Below, piece after piece: positions 8,505 through 17,660 of a DNA stretch of 64,000 nt. Origin of the DNA: Martinezella lusitana (lineage in GTDB: Bacteria; Pseudomonadota; Alphaproteobacteria; Rhizobiales; Rhizobiaceae); NCBI RefSeq assembly GCF_900094565.1, contig NZ_FMAF01000018.1:1-64000 (forward strand), in the 5' to 3' direction. The translations under genes and the position numbers were made by a program. The number at the start of each line of letters is the position of its first letter. Positions within the stretch are counted from its first letter, which is position 1. The notes below the pieces were generated by a model, which saw nothing but the letters and a program-made list of their open reading frames with translations, did not search any database and had not been told where the DNA came from.

Positions 8505-8783
8505 ATGGCAAGCCTGATTTCCTGCCCTCACTGCGGCATTCGCCCCAAAGAGGAATTTACCATCAAGGGTGATGCGAACCTCGGTCGTCCCGCGCCGGAT
8601 GCCGGTTCCGACGCCTGGTACGACTACGTCTATCTGCGTGACAATCCGAAAGGACGACACAAGGAATATTGGCACCATTCCTCCGGCTGCCGCCGCTGGT
8701 TGATCGTCGAGCGCGACACGGTCACGCACAAGGTCCACGGCGTGAGCGACGCAGCGCTCGCCAAGCTCGGAGATCCGGCATGA
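8505..8783 (+). CDS. soxD: N-methylglutamate dehydrogenase subunit MgdB (sarcosine oxidase delta-like, SoxD)
   Basis: 92 residues. The small zinc-binding subunit: CPHCG near the N-terminus, then the conserved YDYVYLRDNPKGRHKEYWHH and HSSGCRRW with the remaining His/Cys ligands. Structural role at the subunit interface in heterotetrameric sarcosine oxidases. It begins 12 bases after soxB and its stop overlaps the soxA start (ATGA), so the subunits are translationally coupled. Confidence 0.93.
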   Translation: MASLISCPHCGIRPKEEFTIKGDANLGRPAPDAGSDAWYDYVYLRDNPKGRHKEYWHHSSGCRRWLIVERDTVTHKVHGVSDAALAKLGDPA

Positions 8784-11713
8784 CCAGCTTCCGCCTTTCT
8801 TCCGGCGGCCGGATCGACCGCTCCAAGAGCGTCCGTTTCAGCTTCGACGGCACGGAGCTGACGGGCTACCCCGGCGATACGCTTGCCTCCGCCCTGCTCG
8901 CCAACGGCATTCAACTCGTGGGCCGCAGCTTTAAATATCATCGGCCGCGCGGCATCCTGACGGCGGGCGCGGCCGAGCCTAACGCCCTTGTGGCAACTGG
9001 CACGGGCGGGCGCACGGAAGCCAATAGCCGTGCCACGATGGTCGAGCTCCATGATGGGCTGATTGCGCGCAGCCAGAACCGCTGGCCCTCGCTCGGCTTC
9101 GATATCGGCGCCGTCAACGGGCTGCTGTCGCCCTTCCTCAGCGCCGGCTTCTACTACAAGACATTCATGTGGCCCGCTGCCTTCTGGGAGAAGGTCTACG
9201 AACCATTGATCCGCAAGGCCGCCGGCCTCGGCAAGGCTTCCTACGAAACCGACCCTGATTCCTATGAGAAATGCTGGGCGTATTGCGACCTGCTGGTCAT
9301 CGGCGCAGGTCCGACGGGGCTTGCCGCCGCATTGACGGCGGGACGTGCCGGCGCACGCGTGTTGCTAGCCGACGAAGGCTTTGCCCTTGGCGGCAGCCTG
9401 CTTGCCGATCAAGAGTCACCACTGGGTGACTTTCTGACGGAGCTCGAAAGCCTGCCGAATGTCCAATGCCTGCCGCGCACGACCGTCATCGGCTGGTACG
9501 ACGACAACGTCTTCGGCGCCGTCGAGCGCGTGCAGAAGCACGTCGCAGCGCCCGATGCGCACCGGCCGGTCGAACGTTTTTGGCGCATCATCGCCAAACA
9601 GGCCATTCTTGCTACCGGCGCGGAAGAGCGGCCGCTCGTCTTCGGCGGCAACGACATTCCGGGTGTCATGATGGCAGGCGCCATGCGCAGCTATCTGAAC
9701 CGTCAGGCGGTCGCGCCGGGCAACCGGACCGTTGTCTTCACCACGAACCGGTCAGGCTACCAGACGGCGGCCGATCTTGAGGCCGCCGGCGTCGAGGTTG
9801 CCGCCATCGTCGACAGTCGCCCCAAAGCCAGCGAAACTTGGAAGGGTAGAGCTCCGATAGTCTCCGACGCCCGCATCATCGATGCGCATGGCGGCAAGCA
9901 GCTGCGTCGCGTGACCGTAGCCACTGCCTCGGGCACACAACATATCGAGGCCGATGCGCTTGCCATGTCGGGCGGCTGGAGCCCGATCATTCATCTCGCC
10001 TGCCATCGCGGCGGAAGACCGGTATGGTCCCACAGGCACGCAGCCTTCCTTGCCCCGGAAAGGCAGGAAGGACTGCTCATTGCGGGCTCGGCTGCCGGTC
10101 TTGCCTCGACCGAGGCTTGCCTTGGTGATGGTGCGCGCAAGGCAGCTGAGGCGCTCGAGGCGATCGGCTTTGCCAAGGCGGAGCCGGCCTTCAAGCTTGG
10201 GGAAGACGTACAGGCAGCCGCCTCGCCGCTGTGGTCCGTCAAAGGTGCCAAGGGCAAGGCCTTCGTCGATTACCAGAACGACGTACACCTTAAAGATCTC
10301 GGCCTTGCGGTGCGCGAGGGTTATGGGCATGTCGAGCTTGCCAAACGCTATACGACCAACGGCATGGCGACCGACCAGGGCAAGCTTTCCAATATCAATG
10401 CCATCGGCATCCTTGCCGAGGCCCGCGGGGTTTCACCCGCCGAGGTCGGCACCACGACATTCCGGCCCTTCTACACGCCGGTTTCCTTCGGCGCGCTCAC
10501 CGGCGCGTCGCGCGGCAAGCACTTCCAGCCCGCGCGCAAATCGCCACTGCATGGCTGGGCAAAGAAGAATGGCGCCGTCTTTGTCGAGACCGGGCTCTGG
10601 TATCGCTCCTCCTGGTTCCCCCGCGAGGGTGAAAAGACCTGGCGCGAGAGCGTCGACCGCGAGGTGCTGAATATCCGGAAGAATGCCGGCATCTGCGATG
10701 TCTCGACGCTCGGCAAGATCGAGATCTTCGGCAAGGACGCGGCGGCCTTCCTCGACCGCATCTATTGCAACGGTTTTGCCAAGCTGCCCGTCGGCAAGGC
10801 GCGCTATGGCATCATGTTGCGCGAAGACGGCATGATCTATGACGATGGCACCACCAGCCGCCTCGGCGACGAGCATTTCTTCATGACGACGACGACGGCA
10901 CTTGCCGCCGGCGTGCTGACCCACCTCGAATTCTGCGCTCAGACGCTCTGGCCCGAACTGGACGTCTACTTTGCCTCCTCCACCGATCAATGGGCGCAGA
11001 TGGCGGTCGCAGGCCCGAAATCCCGTGCGATCCTCGCCGAGATCGTTGATGAAGACATCTCGGATGCAGCCTTCGCTTTCATGAGTGCGCGCGCAGTCAC
11101 GCTGTTCGGCGGCAAGCTCGAAGGCCGGCTTTTTCGCATCTCGTTTTCGGGCGAGCTCGCCTATGAGCTCGCTGTGCCTGCGGCTTACGGCGAGTTTGTC
11201 GCCGATGCCGTCATGCAGGCCGGGCAGCAATACGATATCTGCCCCTATGGTGCCGAGGCGCTCGGCGTCATGCGCATCGAAAAGGGTCATGTCACCCATG
11301 CCGAGATCAACGGCACGGTTACGCCGGGGGATCTCGGTTTTGCCCGCATGGTTTCGCCGACGAAGGCCGATTTCATCGGCAAGGCCATGCTCGCACGCGA
11401 GGGCCTGCAGGCGGCCGATCGGCCCCGCCTCGTCGGCGTCAAGCCGCTCAATCCGGCGACAAGCTTCCGCACCGGCGCCCATATTTTGGCGGAGGGCGCG
11501 GCCGCAACGCTGGAAAACGATCAGGGCTATGTCACGTCGAGCGCCTTTTCGCCGAGCCTCGGCCATACGATCGGCCTCGCGCTGGTCAAGAACGGGCCGG
11601 AGCGGATCGGCGAAAAGGTCTTGGTCTGGAACGGCCTTCGAAACGAATTTACCGAGGGGCAGCTCTGCAGCCCGGTCTTCATCGATCCTGAAAACGAGAA
11701 GCTCCATGCTTGA
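8780..11713 (+). CDS. soxA: N-methylglutamate dehydrogenase subunit MgdC (sarcosine oxidase alpha-like, SoxA)
   Basis: 977 residues in three parts: an N-terminal ferredoxin-like fold (about 15-110, YPGDTLASALLANG, SFKYHRPRG), a central NAD-binding oxidoreductase domain (LLVIGAGPTGLAAALTAGRAG at about 170) and a C-terminal GcvT-like THF-binding domain (about 600-970, with GELAYELAVP and IEKGHVTHAEINGTVTPGDLG). The THF domain takes the one-carbon unit as 5,10-methylene-THF. ATG at 8780 overlaps the soxD stop; a longer upstream frame runs inside soxD and was rejected. Length is normal for the family. Confidence 0.93.
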   Translation: MTSFRLSSGGRIDRSKSVRFSFDGTELTGYPGDTLASALLANGIQLVGRSFKYHRPRGILTAGAAEPNALVATGTGGRTEANSRATMVELHDGLIARSQNRWPSLGFDIGAVNGLLSPFLSAGFYYKTFMWPAAFWEKVYEPLIRKAAGLGKASYETDPDSYEKCWAYCDLLVIGAGPTGLAAALTAGRAGARVLLADEGFALGGSLLADQESPLGDFLTELESLPNVQCLPRTTVIGWYDDNVFGAVERVQKHVAAPDAHRPVERFWRIIAKQAILATGAEERPLVFGGNDIPGVMMAGAMRSYLNRQAVAPGNRTVVFTTNRSGYQTAADLEAAGVEVAAIVDSRPKASETWKGRAPIVSDARIIDAHGGKQLRRVTVATASGTQHIEADALAMSGGWSPIIHLACHRGGRPVWSHRHAAFLAPERQEGLLIAGSAAGLASTEACLGDGARKAAEALEAIGFAKAEPAFKLGEDVQAAASPLWSVKGAKGKAFVDYQNDVHLKDLGLAVREGYGHVELAKRYTTNGMATDQGKLSNINAIGILAEARGVSPAEVGTTTFRPFYTPVSFGALTGASRGKHFQPARKSPLHGWAKKNGAVFVETGLWYRSSWFPREGEKTWRESVDREVLNIRKNAGICDVSTLGKIEIFGKDAAAFLDRIYCNGFAKLPVGKARYGIMLREDGMIYDDGTTSRLGDEHFFMTTTTALAAGVLTHLEFCAQTLWPELDVYFASSTDQWAQMAVAGPKSRAILAEIVDEDISDAAFAFMSARAVTLFGGKLEGRLFRISFSGELAYELAVPAAYGEFVADAVMQAGQQYDICPYGAEALGVMRIEKGHVTHAEINGTVTPGDLGFARMVSPTKADFIGKAMLAREGLQAADRPRLVGVKPLNPATSFRTGAHILAEGAAATLENDQGYVTSSAFSPSLGHTIGLALVKNGPERIGEKVLVWNGLRNEFTEGQLCSPVFIDPENEKLHA

Positions 11714-12251
11714 CCTTCCCCAAAAAAAGCCGGTTCTTGCCGGCAAGGCCGCCTTGCAAGGTCCGGACATCCGGCTCGAAGCCCTGCCTGAGGGTCATCT
11801 GCTGCATGTGATGGGAGCAACGACGACCGAAGATCTCGAGGCACATCTTTCTGCGGCAGGCATCAAGGACAGCGCTGTGCGTCCGGCCGGATATCGACAA
11901 TGGTTCATTGCCGGCAACAACGTGCTTCCCAACGCCCTTGTACGGGATTTTTCCAATGCCCTTGCCGGTAGCGCCTTCGTCTCGGACCAGAGCCATGGCC
12001 GCGTCTGCATCGGCGTCTCCGGTCTGCGTGCCGCCGAATTGCTGAGCAAGGGCACGGCTGTCGACTTTCATCCGGCCACCTTCCCGCAAGGGCGGACGGC
12101 CATGACGCTCTTCGGCCATATATCGCTGCAGGTCGCACGTACCGGTGCCGACGAGTTCGAGCTGACGGTGCTGCGCAGCTTTGCGGAGTCTCTCTACGAA
12201 GAGCTTGAGGCGCTTGCACTATCGCTGGGTGCCGCGCGCGTTTCATCCTGA
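11706..12251 (+). CDS. soxG: N-methylglutamate dehydrogenase subunit MgdD (sarcosine oxidase gamma-like, SoxG)
   Basis: 181 residues, the variable small gamma subunit. YRQWFIAGNN, then SQSHG-type region (VSDQSHGRVCIGVSGLRAAELLS split across the middle) and a C-terminal GHISLQVARTGADEFELTVLRSF are recognisable SoxG features. It starts 8 bases inside the end of soxA, so it is translationally coupled. Last gene of the operon; the next gene is convergent. Confidence 0.87.
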   Translation: MLDLPQKKPVLAGKAALQGPDIRLEALPEGHLLHVMGATTTEDLEAHLSAAGIKDSAVRPAGYRQWFIAGNNVLPNALVRDFSNALAGSAFVSDQSHGRVCIGVSGLRAAELLSKGTAVDFHPATFPQGRTAMTLFGHISLQVARTGADEFELTVLRSFAESLYEELEALALSLGAARVSS

Positions 12252-12294
12252 ACCATCGGGTATCGAAAACGCACCGGCTTATACGCCAGAGACA

Positions 12295-12876
12295 TCAGGC
12301 GCTGGCGGCCGTTTTCAGCAATCTTTCGGCGGCCAGGTTAAGGCATTCTTCAAACGCAGTTAGATCGAGAAAGAGCCGATCCGGCGCCACCTTCCGCGTA
12401 ATGACCGCACCGTTGCGCGCCGCGATGCCACCATCAAGCATCAGATTGTCGGCCATATCGAAATTTTCCAGCGCGAAGCCATCAGGCCCGCGATGGCGGC
12501 CGTCGGGACCGAGGCGGACTTCCCCGCCATAGAGGCCGCTGACCCGCTCGAAATGATTCTCGGTGCAGTTGGAAAAGGCAAATGCCGGGCAGCCGCGGGC
12601 GCACATGAAGCCCAACTCGAACGCGGTGCCGATGTCAGCCGCAACGCCGCGAAACGGCGTCAGATTGGCAATGATCAGATCGGCGCTCGACATCAGGCTC
12701 TCGTTGATGGCGCTGATGGCGAGACCGCGTTGATGCCTCGTTTCGGTTTCCGGGACGGCCAGATCGCCGGGCGAGACAGGGGTGAAGCCATAGCTGCGCG
12801 CCAAGGCAATCTTGTGGTCGAGGACTTCCCGCGCATTGGGGAGGAACACCTCAGGACCTGCCAAATATGCTCTCAA
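12295..12876 (-). CDS. Nucleoside 2-deoxyribosyltransferase-like protein
   Basis: 193 residues. RAYLAGPEVFLPNA at the N-terminus, SADLIIANLTPFRG in the middle and GTAFELGFMCARG are the family signatures; the Glu of FELG is the expected nucleophile. The family cleaves or exchanges the N-glycosidic bond of (deoxy)nucleosides in salvage. I chose a TTG start at 12876 because GGAAAGG lies 8 bases upstream and the conserved YLAGPEVF begins three codons later; a much longer frame upstream has no family similarity. Divergent from the cyclase gene, convergent with soxG. Substrate not predictable. Confidence 0.78.
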   Translation of the reverse strand: MRAYLAGPEVFLPNAREVLDHKIALARSYGFTPVSPGDLAVPETETRHQRGLAISAINESLMSSADLIIANLTPFRGVAADIGTAFELGFMCARGCPAFAFSNCTENHFERVSGLYGGEVRLGPDGRHRGPDGFALENFDMADNLMLDGGIAARNGAVITRKVAPDRLFLDLTAFEECLNLAAERLLKTAASA

Positions 12877-13100
12877 TGCTTTGCCTTTCCGACAAAATGT
12901 TGCACCACGGAAGCTGCGGAACCATATGAGGCATATGACCGATTCAACGCTCTTGCGCCATAGCGAAACGCGCGGCTTGCAAAATCGCGAAATGCGCGCG
13001 AGTGCCGTTCCCGACCAACGGCAAGGCGCGTATATTCGCACTTCGAAGCGGGGCGTTGAGACAGCCGATGACAGGCGACAGAATTTGTGGGGTAAAAGAA

Positions 13101-14348
13101 ATGCAATCTTCCATTGCGGCAATTGCCGGCTCGGAAAATGACGACCGTGGCAGCTGGCCGACGAAACAAAGCAAAATCCTCGATTGGTTGATGAATGACG
13201 TTCGTGAGCAGCGCTTCATCGACAATATTCTCGTTGAGCTGTGCGAGAAGATGCGGGCAATCGGGATTCCGGTTGCGCGATCGACGATGCATTTCAGAAC
13301 GATGCATCCGCAATGGCTCGGCGCGCGGATCCTCTGGCGCACCGGTATGAAAGAAGGTGATATCGCCACGTTCAGCTACGGTGTCGAGAATACGCCGCAG
13401 TTTCTGGCAAGCCCCATCAACGAGATCTTCAACGGCGCAATCGAGGTCCGGCAAAATCTCGAGGTTTCCGACAAGGATCAGTTCGTCTACCCGCTGTATA
13501 AGGAGCTATATGCGGAAAGGTTGACCGACTATATTGCCTGGCCGATCTATCACACGCTCGGCAAGCGCCATATCGTCACTTTCGCCTCGGATGCACCGGG
13601 CGGCTTCACCGATGAGCACATCACCTTCCTGAAGGATTTGCTCCCTGCGCTGACGATGGTGACCGAGATCCGGCTGAAGAACATCATGGCACGCACGCTT
13701 TTGCGCACCTATGTCGGCCCGCATGCCAGCGAGCAGATCCTAGCCGGCGCGACGACGCGCGGCAGCGGCGCCACGGTCGGAGCGGCCATTCTGATCTGCG
13801 ATCTTCGCGACTTCACGACCATTTCGGACATGTGGCCGCGAGACGACGTCATCGAACTGCTCAACGGCTATTTCGATGCTATGGTCGAGCCGATCGAAAA
13901 ACACGGCGGCGAGATCCTCAAATTCATGGGCGACGGGCTGCTGGCCATCTTCCCGCTGAGCGACCCCAACGCCTGCCACAATCTCCTCCTGTCAATCCGC
14001 GAGGCGCAGGAAGCGGTGACAACCCTCAACGAGGAAAACCGCAAGCAGGGCCGCGAGGTGCTCCGCTACGGCGTCGGCGTGCATGTCGGCGACGTGATGT
14101 ATGGCAATATCGGCTCGCGCACCCGCCTCGATTTCACGGTCATCGGCCCGGCCGTGAACATCGCTTCGCGCCTGGAAACGCTGACCAAGGAAGTGAAGCG
14201 GCCGGTGCTTCTGTCCAAGGCATTCGTCGAGATGGCCGGCTGCCAGCGCGATATGGAAAGCCTCGGCGCCTTCCCGCTCAAGGGCCTCGGCGAACCGGTC
14301 GATGTCTTCGCCTTCACCGCAAAAGAGAAGTTGCTGCAGGATGCATGA
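13101..14348 (+). CDS. Class III adenylate/guanylate cyclase
   Basis: 415 residues. The N-terminal half (about 20-195) is a soluble sensory region typical of rhizobial cyclases (WLMNDVREQRFID onward). The catalytic domain (about 220-400) shows the metal-binding Asp in ILICDLRDFTTISD, FMGDGLLAIF, and the GVGVHVGDVMYGNIG / LDFTVIGPAVNIASRLE elements. No transmembrane segment is evident. ATG at 13101 was taken as start, preceded by a GGGG-type site; an in-frame ATG about 33 codons upstream adds sequence that does not resemble the family. It would make cAMP (or cGMP) for signalling; rhizobia carry many paralogues. Confidence 0.85.
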   Translation: MQSSIAAIAGSENDDRGSWPTKQSKILDWLMNDVREQRFIDNILVELCEKMRAIGIPVARSTMHFRTMHPQWLGARILWRTGMKEGDIATFSYGVENTPQFLASPINEIFNGAIEVRQNLEVSDKDQFVYPLYKELYAERLTDYIAWPIYHTLGKRHIVTFASDAPGGFTDEHITFLKDLLPALTMVTEIRLKNIMARTLLRTYVGPHASEQILAGATTRGSGATVGAAILICDLRDFTTISDMWPRDDVIELLNGYFDAMVEPIEKHGGEILKFMGDGLLAIFPLSDPNACHNLLLSIREAQEAVTTLNEENRKQGREVLRYGVGVHVGDVMYGNIGSRTRLDFTVIGPAVNIASRLETLTKEVKRPVLLSKAFVEMAGCQRDMESLGAFPLKGLGEPVDVFAFTAKEKLLQDA

Positions 14349-14600
14349 TCGACGGAGAGCCGGGGTTCTTCCCTCTCACGCGGCCGATTTGACGCGGCGC
14401 GATTCAGTCGGTTGCAAAACGTGAAAGGTCAAAGGGCTGCCGCTGCCGATACAGTTCCCTATATTGTGAAACGGATCATGACGATAGCCGCCTTATTTTT
14501 GGGATCGTTCTGCGATTACAAACGTTAAGTAAGGGTTGATTCTATCGGCTCGACCGGAGGGTGCTTGTCACCCATAAATACTCTGACAAGGAGAAAACAG

Positions 14601-15125
14601 ATGAGAAAAATTCTGACACTGGCGTTTTCAGCCGCATCGTTGATCGTCGCCGGCGCGGCGGTAGCGCGCGCGGCAGACCTGCCGACGAGCTATCGCGAGG
14701 AGGAACCCGATCAGCGCAATGGCGTCAAGATCGGCTATCTCGATTGCGAAATCGGCGGCGGCGTCGGTTATGTGCTCGGCTCGGCCAAGGAGGTGGATTG
14801 CACCTTCCACTCGACCGTCGGAAGTAAGCGCGTGGAGCATTACAGCGGTGCGATCAGGAAGATGGGGGTCGACCTTGGTTTCACAACTCGCAGCCGGCTC
14901 GTCTGGCTCGTCTTCGCTCCGACAGCCGGCTATCATCACGGCTCTCTGAGCGGCCTTTATCAGGGTGCCACCGTTGAAGCGACCCTCGGCGCGGGCGTCG
15001 GCACGAACATCCTTGTTGGTGGTACTTCCGGCTCGATCCATCTTCAGACGGTGAGCGTGACGGGCCAGCTCGGCCTGAACGTCGCCGCTACCGGGACTTC
15101 GGTAACGCTGACCTCGACCGAGTGA
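14601..15125 (+). CDS. DUF992 family periplasmic protein
   Basis: 174 residues. A Sec signal peptide is clear (MRKILTLAFSAASLIVAGAA, cleavage near ARAADL). The mature part starts near NGVKIGYLDCEIGGGVGYVLGSAKEVDC and continues with a Gly-rich beta region, matching the DUF992 family of alphaproteobacteria (function unknown). A strong AAGGAG sits 7 bases before the ATG. The gene is isolated from the flanking genes and followed by a good terminator at 15161, so it is probably a single-gene unit. Confidence 0.85.
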   Translation: MRKILTLAFSAASLIVAGAAVARAADLPTSYREEEPDQRNGVKIGYLDCEIGGGVGYVLGSAKEVDCTFHSTVGSKRVEHYSGAIRKMGVDLGFTTRSRLVWLVFAPTAGYHHGSLSGLYQGATVEATLGAGVGTNILVGGTSGSIHLQTVSVTGQLGLNVAATGTSVTLTSTE

Positions 15126-15160
15126 GGTTTTAGGCCGCTGCGAAGCGGCACGAGTTCTAT

Positions 15161-15196
15161 GGCCGCCCTTCCATAATGTTAGGGCGGCCTCTTTTT
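15161..15196 (+). terminator. Rho-independent terminator after the DUF992 gene
   Basis: GGCCGCCCT (15161-15169) pairs perfectly with AGGGCGGCC (15181-15189) around an 11-base loop and is followed by TCTTTTT. It lies 36 bases after the stop of the DUF992 gene. Confidence 0.85.
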
Positions 15197-15407
15197 GTTG
15201 ATGACCTTGCCGCCAAAGAAATTGCTCGTTGGCTCGTCTGTCGACAACCATCGTCAACGCTCAATCAACAAAGCCCGTTTCTTTTCAAGGGCCTCTGCCC
15301 TTATCCTCCTGTTATCTGTCGTCACCGTTCCGCCCCGAAATGGATTAACGGCGATCCGGTATATGGCTATAGCTATTCAATGCAGAAGAACAATTGGAGC
15401 CAAGCTC

Positions 15408-16640
15408 ATGACCGATACTGTCACCGATCGCTTCCTTCGCTACGTCGTCATCGACACGCAATCGGACCCGACTTCGAGCACCCAGCCCTCGACTGAGAAG
15501 CAGAAAAACCTCGGGCGTATCCTTGTCGAGGAATTGCTGGCGATCGGCCTCGGTGACGCGCATCTGGACGAGCACGGCTATGTCTATGCGACCATTCCGT
15601 CCAATGTCGACAAGCCGGTTCCGGTGATCTGCTTCTGCTCCCACATGGATACCGCGCCCGATTTCACCGGCACCAACGTCAAGCCTCAGATCCTGCGGAA
15701 TTATAGCGGCGGCGATATTCGGCTCGCGGGCGATCCGCAACAAATCATCCGTGTCGACGACCACCCTGCCTTGCGCGATCAGGTCGGCAACGACATCATA
15801 ACCTCGGATGGCACGACCCTGCTTGGCGCCGACGACAAGGCCGGCCTCGCCGAGATCGTGGCGGCAGCTCAATATCTCGTCGACAACCCTGATGTGCGCC
15901 ACGGCACCATCAAGCTCCTGTTCACGACCGACGAGGAGATCGGCCGCGGCGTCGACAAGGTGGATCTCAAGAAGCTCGGGGCACAGTTTGCCTATACGGT
16001 CGATGGCGAAACCGCTGGGCATATAGAGGACGAAACCTTTTCGGCGGATGGCGTCGAAGTCACCATCCAGGGTGTTGCCATCCATCCGGGCTTTGCCAAG
16101 GGAAAGATGGAGAATGCCATCAAGATTGCCGGCGCGATCATCGACAGGCTGCCGAAGGACGTAGCGCCTGAAACGACGGCGGGCCGAGAGGGCTTCATTC
16201 ACCCGACAGGCGTGACCGGCTCGATGGAGAAAGCGTCACTCGGTTTCATCATCCGTGATTTCGATGATGCCGGTCTGGCCGTGAAAGAGGCGATGCTGGA
16301 ACAGATCGTCAAGGACGTGATGACAGCCTTTCCCGGCTCCTCCCACACATTCACGGTCAAGCATCAATACCGCAACATGAAGACGATTCTCGATCGGCAC
16401 CCGCAGATCGTCGACAATGCCGTGGAGGCGATCCGCCGGGCCGGGATGACCCCGGTGCGCGGCAGTATTCGCGGCGGCACGGACGGTTCAAGGCTCTCGT
16501 TCATGGGGTTGCCTTGCGCCAATATCTTCGCCGGCGGCCATGCCTTTCATTCCCCGCTTGAATGGGTCAGCCGGCAGGACATGGAAAAAGGCGCAAAGAC
16601 GCTTGTCGAACTGGCTAAAGTCTGGGCGGAGCGTAGCTAA
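15408..16640 (+). CDS. pepT: Peptidase T (tripeptide aminopeptidase)
   Basis: 410 residues, M20B family. Zinc site residues are visible in order: CFCSHMDTAPD (first His/Asp), LLGADDKAGLAEI (bridging Asp), TTDEEIGRG (catalytic and metal Glu), the YTVDGE segment, and GGHAFHSPLEW (last His). RGSIRGGTDGSRLSFMGLPC is the usual pepT signature. It removes the N-terminal residue from tripeptides in the cytoplasm. ATG at 15408 follows GGAG and matches the family N-terminus; the frame is open further upstream but runs into the DUF992 terminator. Confidence 0.93.
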   Translation: MTDTVTDRFLRYVVIDTQSDPTSSTQPSTEKQKNLGRILVEELLAIGLGDAHLDEHGYVYATIPSNVDKPVPVICFCSHMDTAPDFTGTNVKPQILRNYSGGDIRLAGDPQQIIRVDDHPALRDQVGNDIITSDGTTLLGADDKAGLAEIVAAAQYLVDNPDVRHGTIKLLFTTDEEIGRGVDKVDLKKLGAQFAYTVDGETAGHIEDETFSADGVEVTIQGVAIHPGFAKGKMENAIKIAGAIIDRLPKDVAPETTAGREGFIHPTGVTGSMEKASLGFIIRDFDDAGLAVKEAMLEQIVKDVMTAFPGSSHTFTVKHQYRNMKTILDRHPQIVDNAVEAIRRAGMTPVRGSIRGGTDGSRLSFMGLPCANIFAGGHAFHSPLEWVSRQDMEKGAKTLVELAKVWAERS

Positions 16641-16735
16641 GCCGGTTCAGGCAGGTAAAGTCAGCTCAGAAGAGCGCCCGTTGCCTCAGAAACAAGGCCC
16701 CAGGCGCTGGCATTTGTCGCAGACGACCGTGAGAT

Positions 16736-17353
16736 TCACCAGCCGATGCTGGCGACATCATCGATTGCCCGCCTACCTCGGCGAAGCACGGCGCCAGGCG
16801 CGTCGGCGGCCTGGCTCAGCAGGTAGCGCGCGCCAGCCAGCGGACGAAACCCGACCCTCTCCTCCACAACAGGAGGCCGCTCATCGTTCACCAGCGGCTG
16901 TTCGGCCTGGGCGTATTCCGGCTCTCCCGCGATCAATGGGTCTCGCGTTTCGCATTGCGGCAAGCAACGGTCGAAACGCTCGACGCCGCCCGACGATGCG
17001 ACCTTGGTCTTCGCAATACCGGCGTGGGATGCGACCCGCTTTGCCGTAACGGCAGCTTTTTCCGTCGAGGCAAGCGGCGACGGCGACGGGATCGGTACCG
17101 ACATCGTTTGTCGTGCCGGGCTCGCATCGACCACGACCTGCGGCCCGCTCATCGCGACGTGTTCCAGGGGTTTGGCGCTGCTGATCGCGATCACGCCGCT
17201 ATCGTCGACGAACCGCATGGCTCGATCGGCCGGAGCGGTTTGAACGATGAGGTAGAGGGCACCGACCACCGTGCCGCATACAGCAAGCCCGGAGCCTAGT
17301 CTCCGCGTCATCTCGCTTTGGCCATTCCACCAACTTGCAGGCTGCGTACCCAT
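16736..17353 (-). CDS. Hypothetical single-pass membrane or exported protein
   Basis: 205 residues, not recognised. A single hydrophobic segment (about residues 20-40, LGSGLAVCGTVVGALYLIV) follows a short polar start, so it is probably anchored in the inner membrane with the rest in the periplasm. The remainder is Ala/Pro/Ser/Val rich with no clear domain; two Cys lie close together in FDRCLPQCETRD. ATG at 17353 is supported by AAAGGAG at 6 bases. Divergent from the gene at 17661. Confidence 0.6.
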   Translation of the reverse strand: MGTQPASWWNGQSEMTRRLGSGLAVCGTVVGALYLIVQTAPADRAMRFVDDSGVIAISSAKPLEHVAMSGPQVVVDASPARQTMSVPIPSPSPLASTEKAAVTAKRVASHAGIAKTKVASSGGVERFDRCLPQCETRDPLIAGEPEYAQAEQPLVNDERPPVVEERVGFRPLAGARYLLSQAADAPGAVLRRGRRAIDDVASIGW

Positions 17354-17660
17354 CGACAGCTCCTTTGGACAGAGATTCCAGAGGCCAATTCACACGAGAA
17401 CTGTGGCGCAGCTTTTGTCGAAACATGGCTAATTGCGGACCTTTTGCAAAGAAATGTTGACGGACCAGGACCTTCGTTCATCAGGAGACGCGGTTTGTCG
17501 GTGGACCGAAAGAAGATGATGATGCAAGGCTGCATCATTAAGCTTTATCTTTAAAGTTAATCGGGAATGTCGCAAGACAAGCAAATGGTCTTGTGATTTT
17601 AATAATTCGTGGCTGGGCTGAGCCACGATTCCATCTCGAATTCGAAGATAAGATATTATT
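17354..17660. promoter_or_regulatory. Divergent intergenic region with palindrome ATGATGCA-AGGC-TGCATCAT
   Basis: 307 bases between two divergent genes. It contains an 8-bp perfect inverted repeat with 4-base spacer (17519-17538), followed by an AT-rich run (TTAAGCTTTATCTTTAAAG) that could hold promoter elements for the plus-strand gene. No open frame of interest. The palindrome may be an operator. Confidence 0.4.

Noticed and set aside
7212..8738. Long minus-strand open frame across soxB and soxD
   Set aside because: Antisense shadow of the sox operon caused by high GC and third-position bias.
7242..12251. Reading the sox operon as a plain sarcosine oxidase for glycine betaine breakdown
   Set aside because: No betaine or dimethylglycine demethylation or glyA/serine genes are nearby, whereas the mgs genes and GlnT are; N-methylglutamate dehydrogenase fits better. 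Sarcosine oxidation cannot be fully excluded from sequence.
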